From Vibrio tasmaniensis (GTDB taxonomy: Bacteria; Pseudomonadota; Gammaproteobacteria; Enterobacterales; Vibrionaceae), in the NCBI RefSeq assembly GCF_024347635.1, contig NZ_AP025511.1, positions 930,001-994,000 of the forward strand: a stretch of DNA of 64,000 nt. The letters are read 5' to 3'. Positions within the stretch are counted from its first letter, which is position 1, and each line of letters begins with the position of its first letter. A program made the position numbers and the translations under genes. This document shows, in pieces, positions 1 to 9,191 of this stretch. Below the pieces are notes generated by a model. It saw only the letters and a program-made list of their open reading frames with translations, was not told the DNA's origin and did no database searches.

Positions 1-1650
<1,650 letters not shown>

Positions 1651-1773
1651 ACAACACCCAAGGGGTTTTGTGGACTCAAAGAAATACCAAACGCTTGAAT
1701 GAGTTTGAAGAGAGACTTTTAAATCAGTTTTCCGAATTATTAATTGCCGCTAACGCGTCAATTAAACAAAATT

Positions 1774-1893
1774 TGCTTGGCGACCATAGCATTGTGGACC
1801 CACCTGATTCCATGCCGAACTCAGAAGTGAAACACAATAGCGCCGATGGTAGTGTGGGGTTTCCCCATGTGAGAGTAGGACATCGCCAGGCTT
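1774..1893 (+). rRNA. 5S ribosomal RNA
   Basis: A 120-nt gene starting TGCTTGGCGACCATAGC and ending CGCCAGGCTT, whose ends pair as in bacterial 5S. The internal CCGAACTCAGAAGTGAAAC block is the conserved 5S loop region. It lies about 120 bp after the 23S end, the normal order in a proteobacterial rrn operon. Frames overlapping it on both strands are not genes. Confidence 0.97.
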
Positions 1894-1960
1894 TAATTTC
1901 GTTGTTTGCATAGCAAACAACAACTTCAACAGTGCACAAATCTGTTGATGACAATTTGTT

Positions 1961-2051
1961 GGAGGGATGGCTGAGTGGTCGAAAGCACCGGTCTTGAAAA
2001 CCGGCAACCGTTAATAGCGGTTCTAGGGTTCAAATCCCTATCCCTCCACCA
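1961..2051 (+). tRNA. tRNA-Ser (anticodon TGA)
   Basis: Full class II cloverleaf: acceptor GGAGGGA pairs with TCCCTCC; the anticodon stem CCGGT/ACCGG holds loop CTTGAAA with TGA at 1995-1997; a long variable arm (AACCG/CGGTT) and T-arm (TAGGG/CCCTA) follow. The CCA tail is encoded. The discriminator base reads A rather than the G of E. coli serine tRNAs. Its position about 70 bp behind 5S suggests cotranscription with the rrn operon. Confidence 0.96.
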
Positions 2052-2058
2052 CCATTAG

Positions 2059-2089
2059 AAAGCCCGCTGAGAAATCAGCGGGCTTTTTT
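2059..2089 (+). terminator. Rho-independent terminator of the rrn/tRNA-Ser transcript
   Basis: Twelve-base-pair stem AAAGCCCGCTGA / TCAGCGGGCTTT with GAAA tetraloop followed by a T-run, eight bases behind the tRNA. It closes the rRNA operon. Confidence 0.92.
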
Positions 2090-2175
2090 ACATCTTGAAT
2101 TTGCAAAAGAGAACTCAAAAATACTAGATAAGTCGTTATCTTATCTAGTTATAAGGTTCGTAGAGTTTAGGGATT

Positions 2176-2204
2176 AAAAAAGCAGAGCGTAATCGCTCTG
2201 CTTT
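2176..2204 (-). terminator. Terminator of the minus-strand reductase operon
   Basis: Stem AAAGCAGAGCG / CGCTCTGCTTT with loop TAAT, preceded on the plus strand by an A-run, so it ends in a T-run on the minus strand. It lies about 45 bp beyond the stop codon of the reductase at 2249. Confidence 0.85.
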
Positions 2205-2248
2205 GATGTCTCAATGAATACGCTTTGGAATTTGTACAATCAACTCGC

Positions 2249-3571
2249 TTATTTAGCGACGTTACCTGCCACGTTTAGAGCATCCCAAGTACGTGAAAAA
2301 GGTGGGGCATAACAGAAATCCATGTAGCCTAGTTGTTGAGTAGTCATCTTGGCTGTGATCGCTACGGCCAGTGCATTGATGCGGCCAACGGCTCCTTTCT
2401 TACCTACGATCTCACCACCTAAAAGGACCTTAGTTTCGGGGTGATAAACCAACTTCACCTTGATGTCTTCTTGACCTGGGTAGTAATCGGTTTGGTTCTT
2501 ATCTGAAATGGTCGATACTTTCACATCTACGCAGTGTTCTTTCGCTAGAAGTTCATTTACGCCAGTACACGCCAGTTCGTAATCGAGTACTTTCAAACAA
2601 GACGACCCCAAGAAGCCCGACATGTAGGTATCTTTACCTGCTAGCTTGTCTGCCATCATACGCGCTTGCTTATTGGCTGTGGTTGCTAGAGGAACATAAA
2701 CAGGTTTGCCTAGTGCCATATGATGGACAACGGCACAGTCACCGACTGCGTGGATGTAAGCGTCTTCAGTGGCACCATATTCATTCACCAACAACGCGCC
2801 ATTTTGAGCTTTTGGCAGTTCGAATGCTTCCGTGTTTGGTTTGAAACCAAGTGACAGGATCACGACATCGGCTTCTACGTTGCCATTATCGGTTTCTACT
2901 ATGTAACCACCTTGTTCCGCATCGCGAATTGCAGACACGCTACAACCTGTTTTAAGGTCAGCACCGGATTCTCGAATTGCCCCTTCGACTACTTCAATGA
3001 TCTCTGGGCTGAACTGACGGCTCATGATGTGCTGTTCACGTTCGATGATCGTCACGTGTTTGTCTAAGCCGTGTGCCGCATCGAATACTTCCAGGCCGAT
3101 AAAGCCAGCCCCAATAACACACACACGCTGCTTGTTACTATCCTTTAGCGCTGCTTTAACCGCCAAGCCATCTTCCATGCTTGTTAGTGTGTATACGTGT
3201 TCTGGATTGAATTCACCGAATGATGGAACGATCGGACGTGCGCCTGTCGCTATCACCAACATATCGTAATCGATGACGCTTTCTTCATTTTGGTGACGTA
3301 CCGTAATTTGCTTTTCAGTGCGGTCGAACGACACCATTTCTGTTTCTACACTTACATCCAAGCCAGATTTAATGGCTTGTTCTGGCGTGCGAGAGATCAT
3401 TCGTTCTGTGTCATCAAACATGCCGCCTGCAAAGTAGGGTAGACCACATGCTCCAAAAGAGATGTAACTGCGCTTGTCTAAAACGATGACTTCGTCTGAT
3501 GGCTGATTACGTTTGTATTTTGCTGCGAAACTCATACCAGCGGCGCTACCGCCTATAACAACAACTTTCAT
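2249..3571 (-). CDS. FAD-dependent pyridine nucleotide-disulfide oxidoreductase, CoA-disulfide/persulfide reductase-like
   Basis: A 440-residue flavoprotein. The N-terminal Rossmann motif VIGGSAAGMSFA binds FAD; a single redox cysteine, Cys42 in SFGACGLPYF, sits where CoA-disulfide reductases and NADH oxidases carry their lone active Cys. A second Rossmann motif (VIGAGFIGLEV, about residue 155) binds NAD(P)H, an ATG-type motif (HAVGDCA) follows near 275, and a dimerisation domain fills the C-terminus. There is no fused rhodanese domain, unlike some persulfide reductases of this family. It is last in the operon with a cystine symporter and RidA, so a thiol, CoA-disulfide or persulfide substrate is inferred. 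NADH oxidase activity remains possible; substrate is not provable from sequence. Confidence 0.85.
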   Translation of the reverse strand: MKVVVIGGSAAGMSFAAKYKRNQPSDEVIVLDKRSYISFGACGLPYFAGGMFDDTERMISRTPEQAIKSGLDVSVETEMVSFDRTEKQITVRHQNEESVIDYDMLVIATGARPIVPSFGEFNPEHVYTLTSMEDGLAVKAALKDSNKQRVCVIGAGFIGLEVFDAAHGLDKHVTIIEREQHIMSRQFSPEIIEVVEGAIRESGADLKTGCSVSAIRDAEQGGYIVETDNGNVEADVVILSLGFKPNTEAFELPKAQNGALLVNEYGATEDAYIHAVGDCAVVHHMALGKPVYVPLATTANKQARMMADKLAGKDTYMSGFLGSSCLKVLDYELACTGVNELLAKEHCVDVKVSTISDKNQTDYYPGQEDIKVKLVYHPETKVLLGGEIVGKKGAVGRINALAVAITAKMTTQQLGYMDFCYAPPFSRTWDALNVAGNVAK

Positions 3572-3608
3572 ATTTACTACCTAAATAACCTGAACTCAGG
3601 AAAAACAG

Positions 3609-3633
3609 AAGAGCACTCAAGTGGAGTGCTCTT
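3609..3633 (-). terminator. Intercistronic hairpin, possible attenuator
   Basis: Ten-base-pair stem AAGAGCACTC / GAGTGCTCTT between the symporter stop and the reductase start. On the minus strand it is followed three bases later by TTTTT, so it may partly terminate transcription and lower expression of the last gene. Confidence 0.55.
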
Positions 3634-3648
3634 AATTAAGTTTGAGAA

Positions 3649-5055
3649 TTATACTGCTGCTTCTTTTGATACAGTCGCTGTAACGTCAGCGTCGTATTGT
3701 TCTGTGTTTAGCGAGCCGTTTTTCTTAGCCGTTAGTACACCAGACAACATAGAGCCTGAGATGTTTAGTGCGGTACGAGCCATATCAATCAGTGCTTCAA
3801 TGGACACTAGAATCGCAACCACTGTGATATCTAGACCCATGATGGTTAGTACCGCTACAGCAGCGAACGTTGCACCGCCACCGACACCTGCGATACCGAA
3901 TGAAGCAATCGCAATAACTGCAATCAACTGTAAGATGAAGCTTAAGTCTACAGGCATACCCATTACTTGTGCTGCCATAATAGCGAGCATTGCTGGGTAG
4001 ATACCTGCACAGCCGTTTTGACCTATACTGGTACCGAATGTCGCTGACATGTTTGCTGTTTCTTCGTCTACACCTAGACGTTGAGTTTGTGTTTCAACGT
4101 TTAGTGGGATAGCTGCCATGCTTGAACGAGAACCGAAGCCGAACACCAACACTGGCCAGATTTTCTTCATAAACTTAGCTGGAGAAAGACCGAACATTGA
4201 CACCATTACGAAGTGGATGCCGAACATAACGCCAATTGCTACGTAGCTTGCTAGAAGGAAGCGACCCATTTCAGCTAGTGCGAATAGGTCATTCGTCATC
4301 ATGAACGTGGTCATTAGAGCGAATACACCGTAAGGCGTTAGCTTCAGGATTTCGCGAACCATTGAAAGAACCACTTCTTTTGCAGAGTTGATGAAATCAA
4401 CGAAGTTTTGCACTTTCTCTGGCTTACGGTTTTTCACTTGTAGGATACAGAAGCCTAGGAACATGCCGAACAGTACAGTCGATAGCGTAGAAGTACGTTG
4501 AGACCCTGTTAGCATGTCGAAGATGTTGGTTGGAATGATAGATAAAGCCATACCAGACAGGCCACTACTTGCCATTGCATCTTGTGTTGCTACCAGTGAA
4601 TCACCACGAGCTTCAATAGCGCTGTTTGTGCCGATTGTGCTTACTAGCGCGTTCGCATCGATACCAAATAGGTAAATACTTGCGATACCAACGGCTGCTG
4701 AGATTGCACAAGTGAAAAGTAGAATACCGATGATTTTGGGTGCGATACGAGATAACGCGCCACCGCCTTCAACGTTCATGATCGAAGAGATCATCGCCAC
4801 GAATACCAGTGGGATAACGATCATTTGTAGAAGTTTGATGTAGCCTTTACCGAACACTGAAATCAGTTCAGCAAACCCAGATGTCGCAACGTTACCGACA
4901 CCGAAAACAAGTTGAATAGCGCCACCGAACAGTAAGCCAGCAGCAAGTGCACTCAGTACGCGGAAGTTAAAACTTTTCTTTTGCTTTTTGAAGTTCGACA
5001 GCAGTGCGTAGAACCCAAAGAACAGTATGCTTAATCCTATAAATGAAACGCTCAT
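3649..5055 (-). CDS. tcyP: Sodium-coupled L-cystine symporter, TcyP/YdjN type (DAACS family)
   Basis: A 468-residue inner-membrane protein with multiple hydrophobic segments and the dicarboxylate/amino-acid:cation symporter signature. The Ser-rich region GFGSRSSMAAIPLNVE near residue 300 corresponds to the re-entrant loop that binds substrate, and ATFGTSIGQNGCAGIYPA to the following conserved motif. The N-terminal helix followed by KKQKKSFNFR and then LFGGAIQLVFG is typical of the TcyP branch rather than GltP. AGGAG stands seven bases before the ATG. It follows RidA by 37 bp in the same operon. Cystine as substrate is inferred from family resemblance and from the neighbouring thiol/iminoacid genes. 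Confidence 0.85.
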   Translation of the reverse strand: MSVSFIGLSILFFGFYALLSNFKKQKKSFNFRVLSALAAGLLFGGAIQLVFGVGNVATSGFAELISVFGKGYIKLLQMIVIPLVFVAMISSIMNVEGGGALSRIAPKIIGILLFTCAISAAVGIASIYLFGIDANALVSTIGTNSAIEARGDSLVATQDAMASSGLSGMALSIIPTNIFDMLTGSQRTSTLSTVLFGMFLGFCILQVKNRKPEKVQNFVDFINSAKEVVLSMVREILKLTPYGVFALMTTFMMTNDLFALAEMGRFLLASYVAIGVMFGIHFVMVSMFGLSPAKFMKKIWPVLVFGFGSRSSMAAIPLNVETQTQRLGVDEETANMSATFGTSIGQNGCAGIYPAMLAIMAAQVMGMPVDLSFILQLIAVIAIASFGIAGVGGGATFAAVAVLTIMGLDITVVAILVSIEALIDMARTALNISGSMLSGVLTAKKNGSLNTEQYDADVTATVSKEAAV

Positions 5056-5092
5056 GAGAATCTCCTATGATACCCATTAATACCTAAATCGG

Positions 5093-5476
5093 TTATTTTT
5101 TGTATGCGATGGCTTCAACTTCAACCAGTGCGTCTTTTGGTAGTCGTGCTGCTTCAACACAAGAGCGAGCGGGTGCATTCTCTGTACCAAACACCTCTGT
5201 ATACACTTCGTTAAATGCTATGAAGTTCTCCATGTCTGATAGGAAGCAGGTTGTTTTCAACACTGTGTCTAATCCCGCATTGCTCGCTTCTAATACAGCT
5301 TTTAAGTTTTCTAGAGACTGACGAGCCTGCTCTTTAATACCGCCCTCAACAAACTGCATGGTTTCTGGAACGAGAGGTAATTGACCTGATGTATAAACCA
5401 TGTCGCCGTAAGACGTACCTTGTGAGTAAGGGCCGATAGCTGCAGGTGCTTGTTCAGTGGCAATGATCTGTTTCAC
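5093..5476 (-). CDS. ridA: RidA family reactive imine/enamine deaminase
   Basis: A 127-residue protein of the YjgF/YER057c/UK114 family, full length. It shows the family start (AIGPYSQG), and the C-terminal signature ARSCVEAARLPKDALVEVEA including the Arg that binds the substrate carboxylate in active RidA. RidA hydrolyses 2-aminoacrylate and related imines released by PLP enzymes such as cysteine desulfhydrases and serine/threonine dehydratases, preventing damage to other PLP enzymes. Placement beside a cystine importer suggests that here it deals with 2-aminoacrylate formed during cysteine breakdown. It may be a second paralogue; a housekeeping ridA is usually elsewhere in Vibrio. Confidence 0.92.
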   Translation of the reverse strand: MKQIIATEQAPAAIGPYSQGTSYGDMVYTSGQLPLVPETMQFVEGGIKEQARQSLENLKAVLEASNAGLDTVLKTTCFLSDMENFIAFNEVYTEVFGTENAPARSCVEAARLPKDALVEVEAIAYKK

Positions 5477-5500
5477 GATGTAACTCCTAAATTATTGGTT

Positions 5501-6166
5501 TTATTCTGATTTAAATTCACGGATAAACTTGTAAACCGCCTGTCGGCTGATCCCAAGTTTCTCTGATACTTGTGTCGTCGTCTCTTTTAGCTCAAATACG
5601 CCGTTATCAAACAAACAACGGATGATGGCTTTATTGCGACCTTTGGAAGAAATCGTCTCGTCTTGGTCAACTTCTTTAATGGCTGAACTCAACGCTTGCT
5701 GAATGACGTCATTCGCATTGTTACTGAATGTCTCGCTGACAATGGTTTGCGGCACATTGCACTGCGGCATCAACGTTTTGACGATTTCTGGGAATGGGAA
5801 AGATAAGTTCATGTTGATACACAGCATGCCGATAGGTTTTTTCTTCGGACCAGCAAGCACACAGGTGGTCGATTTAAGTAGGGAACCATCTGCTGAGTTG
5901 GTGAAATAGCTTTTCGGAGAAACTTCGCCAGTTTTCTCGAATGTGCTCCACATGCGTAAACCTAAATCGGTGATTGGTGACCCAATTTCACGACCTGTAT
6001 GATGACCATTGACGATCTTCACGACTGAGTTTTCTAAGCTTTCAAATGAATGGATAACCACTTCGCAGTAAGGACCAATCAAATCGGCGATAGTGTCTGC
6101 TAAGCGGAAGTAATTGCTTAAGCATTCTCTGTCTTCATCGGTGAATCGAACTTGTTTTACATTCAT
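5501..6166 (-). CDS. YheO-type (PAS-like) helix-turn-helix transcriptional regulator
   Basis: A 221-residue regulator. Residues about 15-125 form a YheO-like PAS domain (IGPYCEVVIHSFE, with NSVVKIVNGHHTGREIGSPITDLGL), and the C-terminus holds a helix-turn-helix (VSEKLGISRQAVYKFIREF) of the HTH_22 kind. The same architecture is found in DauR, which controls D-arginine catabolism in Pseudomonas. It is first in a four-gene operon and is followed after 24 bp by ridA. Five palindromic sites lie in the DNA upstream, one within 7 bp of its start codon, so autoregulation is likely. The effector is unknown; a cystine- or cysteine-derived signal is an inference from context. Confidence 0.85.
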   Translation of the reverse strand: MNVKQVRFTDEDRECLSNYFRLADTIADLIGPYCEVVIHSFESLENSVVKIVNGHHTGREIGSPITDLGLRMWSTFEKTGEVSPKSYFTNSADGSLLKSTTCVLAGPKKKPIGMLCINMNLSFPFPEIVKTLMPQCNVPQTIVSETFSNNANDVIQQALSSAIKEVDQDETISSKGRNKAIIRCLFDNGVFELKETTTQVSEKLGISRQAVYKFIREFKSE

Positions 6167-6172
6167 GATTTC

Positions 6173-6409
6173 GGTTTACATTTTTGAACTCAATAACTGA
6201 AATCTACTCCTTTGGTGGTATTCCCACAAGGTGCGGTAAACTTCTGTAAACCTGAAGTGAGCGTTCAAAACATCAACAAATCGTAAGTTTTAGACCTATA
6301 TTACGAGCGGAATTTGAACAAGATCACTAAAGGTAGCCAAATGAGGTTTAATTTCTTAAACCGCATCAAGGTTTACATATTTAAAACCAAAGGTTGCATT
6401 TTTGAACCC
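6173..6409 (-). promoter_or_regulatory. Array of five palindromic operator-like sites upstream of the YheO-type regulator
   Basis: Five inverted repeats of 17-19 bp share GGTTTA(CA)-N-TAAACC: GGTTTACATTTTTGAACT (6173-6190), GGTAAACTTCTGTAAACC (6235-6252), GGTTTAATTTCTTAAACC (6345-6362), GGTTTACATATTTAAAACC (6370-6388) and GGTTGCATTTTTGAACC (6392-6408). The last three have centres about 21-26 bp apart, near two helical turns. No other promoter faces this interval, because the flanking MATE gene ends toward it behind a terminator. They are therefore likely binding sites for the adjacent regulator. The rest of 6167-6655 holds no gene. Confidence 0.6.
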
Positions 6410-6608
6410 TTTGATGATCTAGGACAAGTTATAAGGAAAGGCGAAAAGTTGGATTGATTGGCGTTGCAAATGCATGCCAATCAAGCATTTACCTTGCGAA
6501 TGTGGTGGTAAGTAAAGATAGGTGGTTAATTGAAAATGAGGTTGTATTAGAGAGTTAAATTCACAAAAAACAGCTTTTTAATAGGATGCAAACTAGGATT
6601 TAGATCCT

Positions 6609-6634
6609 AAAAAAGCAGCTGAAGTTGCTGCTTT
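6609..6634 (-). terminator. Terminator of the MATE gene
   Basis: Stem AAAGCAGC / GCTGCTTT preceded by an A-run on the plus strand, giving a T-run on the minus strand, 22 bp beyond the MATE stop codon. Confidence 0.75.
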
Positions 6635-6655
6635 ATTTTGGAGTGTTCTGTTTGA

Positions 6656-7993
6656 TTATTCGCTTGGCAGCTTAAGCTCGACTTGTTTTAGCGCGCGCTG
6701 ATACATAAACCATGCACAGGTTCCGGCAAGCACATTACCTACCATTGCGCCCCAGAATAGGCCTTCAATACCCGCAAGCTGCGAACCAACCCACAAGCAA
6801 GGCAAGAAGAAGGCGAACAGGCGCAGCGCTGAAATCGTCAAGGCGGTGTAGGACTTGCCCAGAGCGTTAGAGACAGACACCATCAGCATACAGATTCCCA
6901 GTGGCCCCAAGCTAATAGGCACGATCAGTAGGTGATAGTTCAAAATCGTTGAGACTTCGCTTTCACTGGTCATTAGGTTTGCCAGTCCGCCTGAGAATAA
7001 CCAAGTCACCAGTGCAATCACCAACTGGAAACCCAATACGAACATCACCGCAATCTTAACGAGCTTACGTATGTTTTCGAGGTTGTTCTCTCCCAACATG
7101 CGGCCAATCATTGGAGGCATCGACATTGTTAGTGCCAGTACAGCGACAATCGAGAAGAATTCAAAACGTGAACCCAGCGCCCAAGCTGCAACGGCAGCGG
7201 TGCCATAGCCAGCAAGCAGCTTAGTGGCGAACATTGATGAAACAGGTGGCAGCAACTGACTGATCATAGCAGGCCCCATAATGTTACCAATGGAGCGAAC
7301 ACTCTTACCAATGTCGAGATCGTGCCAGTCGAACGTCATCCAATGCTTCTTAGTCACCTTAGGAGCAACGATAAAGATACCCGCACCGAACGCCAAGATG
7401 GTCGCAATGGCGGCTCCATTGATACCCATGTCGAGAGTAAAGATGAAAATCGGGTCCAATATCAAGTTGATGATACTGGTCGCGATCATCATTGAACCGG
7501 GCAGCATGGTATTACCATTGGCACGACACACACTGTAGAAGAAGTAGAGAAGCGCCCCTGTCCAAGAGCTGGCTAGCCAATAGATCCAGTAAGAATCAAT
7601 GATTGGCAATACCGTCGGTGGCGCATCCAATAATTGTAAAATTGGCCCACGCAGCAGATAGATGATGACGGAGAAAAGCGCGACACTCACACTGCCCATC
7701 GCAATCACTAATCCACCAAGCTGCTTAGCGTAGCGCGTTTCATTTGCTCCAATGGCTCTCGCGATTACCGCAGTCGTCGCGATACCTAACCCGACCTGAA
7801 TACCAATGATGATCATCTGTATAGGAAGAGTGAAACCCTGAACAGCGAGTGGTAGCACGCCCAGTTGGCCAATAAAAGCACTGTCTACAAGCTGGAAGCT
7901 CATAAGGGAAAGCACCCCAAACAGCATTGGCCATGTCATTGTATAGAGTTGTCGGCCAAGTGAAGGCGAGGGAGTTGCGGTAGTAGAATTCAT
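6656..7993 (-). CDS. MATE family multidrug/cation efflux transporter
   Basis: A 445-residue integral membrane protein with about 12 hydrophobic segments and the two-fold MATE layout. The opening LYTMTWPMLFGVLSLMSFQLVDSAFIGQLG matches the MATE/DinF motif in which the first helix is followed by the D-x-x-FIG turn, and GINGAAIATILA occurs at the end of helix 6. Such proteins export cationic drugs, dyes or metabolites in exchange for Na+ or H+. It is a single gene with its own terminator, divergent from nothing and 120 bp downstream of the AraC gene on the same strand. The substrate cannot be read from sequence. Confidence 0.9.
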   Translation of the reverse strand: MNSTTATPSPSLGRQLYTMTWPMLFGVLSLMSFQLVDSAFIGQLGVLPLAVQGFTLPIQMIIIGIQVGLGIATTAVIARAIGANETRYAKQLGGLVIAMGSVSVALFSVIIYLLRGPILQLLDAPPTVLPIIDSYWIYWLASSWTGALLYFFYSVCRANGNTMLPGSMMIATSIINLILDPIFIFTLDMGINGAAIATILAFGAGIFIVAPKVTKKHWMTFDWHDLDIGKSVRSIGNIMGPAMISQLLPPVSSMFATKLLAGYGTAAVAAWALGSRFEFFSIVAVLALTMSMPPMIGRMLGENNLENIRKLVKIAVMFVLGFQLVIALVTWLFSGGLANLMTSESEVSTILNYHLLIVPISLGPLGICMLMVSVSNALGKSYTALTISALRLFAFFLPCLWVGSQLAGIEGLFWGAMVGNVLAGTCAWFMYQRALKQVELKLPSE

Positions 7994-8113
7994 AACGCTC
8001 TTATCGGTCTTGAAGTTAGGTTTGTTGTGATGACAAACCTCTCAATGAAGAATTGTGTAAAGGATAACGTAAGGTTGGAGTGATACCAATATTTGTTACC
8101 AGAACTCTTATTT

Positions 8114-9097
8114 CTAAGGTTTTGCTTTAAGTCGATAACTTGGCGCAGTAGTGCCAACCCAACCCTTAAAAGCACGGTTAAAGTTACTCAAATCACTGTA
8201 ACCTACTTGCCAACTGATCTCTTGCACTGAAAGGTCGGTTTCATCGAGCAACTGCTTGGCTTTACTCTCCCGAACCTGTTCTTTGGCCTGCTTAAAGAGG
8301 ATTCCGTTGCTCTTCAGATTTCGTTGCAGTGTTCGCTTTGTCATGCCGAGCATGGTGGCAAACCATTCAATATTGAACCAAGGCAAGGTCGCGTAAGTGT
8401 TTATCAGTGTCTCGACGGCGTGATGCCAATCTTGGGTCCTATTGTGTTCTGAAATGGCACGATAATCATCAGGGAGTGGGATAGTGAATGCACCATACTG
8501 CTCTTCAAACTGAATATCAGAATCAAAGAAATGCTTAGGTAATTTACGTGCGCTGTTGTTCTTAGAGACCAACTTGGCGTGTGATGGTTGCCAATGACTG
8601 TCAATAAATTTACGACAGAGACTAATCACAGTTAGAGCGCGAAACCACTCGGCTTGCTCAAAGCCAGAGGTCGACGGGTGATAGCAACTCCGATGACACA
8701 GCCACCAGAACCCATCGTTTTTCTCTGTCCATATAGTGACGTGATTACTTAAGGTGGATATTTCGTTAATCAAGCAACGTACCGCTTGCTCTAGTGACGT
8801 GCATTGGCCAATTTTTCGGTCTAGCTCGGGTGATAACTGCTCAAGAGAGGCTCTGCGTCCAACTTTAATCCCTATCGAATAACCAAACTTGCGTTCAAGG
8901 CCATGAATGAAGCGAATCAAATCTTGTGTAGGAAGCCATTGATTGGATTGTGTTAGCTCAATGGGCAGACCGCACGCAACGGCGACGGCACGCCAATCCA
9001 GATTATGTTTGTCACAATACTGAATATACGGAGCAATGTTACTGGTCGAGGTGAGCAGTATGTTGTTGGTGTTCGATGATGCTTTCTTAGTTTTCAT
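8114..9097 (-). CDS. AraC family transcriptional regulator
   Basis: A 327-residue regulator. The N-terminal two thirds resemble the Arabinose_bd-type ligand domain of OruR/ArgR-like AraC proteins. The C-terminal 95 residues carry both helix-turn-helices: AALPWF..WFATMLGMTKRTLQRNLKSNG and VQEISWQVGYSDLSNFNRAFKGWVG, then TAPSYR. It is divergent from the serine hydrolase at 9192 with only 94 bp between the start codons, so that gene is the obvious target. The intergenic space has a GTCAC-CAA-GTGAC palindrome. The ligand is unknown. Confidence 0.88.
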   Translation of the reverse strand: MKTKKASSNTNNILLTSTSNIAPYIQYCDKHNLDWRAVAVACGLPIELTQSNQWLPTQDLIRFIHGLERKFGYSIGIKVGRRASLEQLSPELDRKIGQCTSLEQAVRCLINEISTLSNHVTIWTEKNDGFWWLCHRSCYHPSTSGFEQAEWFRALTVISLCRKFIDSHWQPSHAKLVSKNNSARKLPKHFFDSDIQFEEQYGAFTIPLPDDYRAISEHNRTQDWHHAVETLINTYATLPWFNIEWFATMLGMTKRTLQRNLKSNGILFKQAKEQVRESKAKQLLDETDLSVQEISWQVGYSDLSNFNRAFKGWVGTTAPSYRLKAKP

Positions 9098-9121
9098 AGC
9101 TTTCTGAGCTTGCCGTTAAAT

Positions 9122-9134
9122 GTCACCAAGTGAC
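9122..9134. promoter_or_regulatory. Palindrome in the araC/serine hydrolase divergent promoter
   Basis: GTCAC-CAA-GTGAC in the 94-bp interval between two divergent start codons. It is a plausible operator, though AraC proteins usually bind direct repeats, so another regulator could use it. Confidence 0.3.
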
Positions 9135-9191
9135 CTAATTAAGTGTAACGCATCTCTCTATACTTCTCCTAACCCAAACAGGAGAACAATT

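Noticed and set aside
1668..2007. Open frames on both strands of about 76-81 codons
   Set aside because: They overlap the 5S rRNA and tRNA-Ser genes and their spacers.
9120..9191. 24 extra N-terminal codons on the serine hydrolase
   Set aside because: The ribosome binding site and signal peptide both place the start at 9192.
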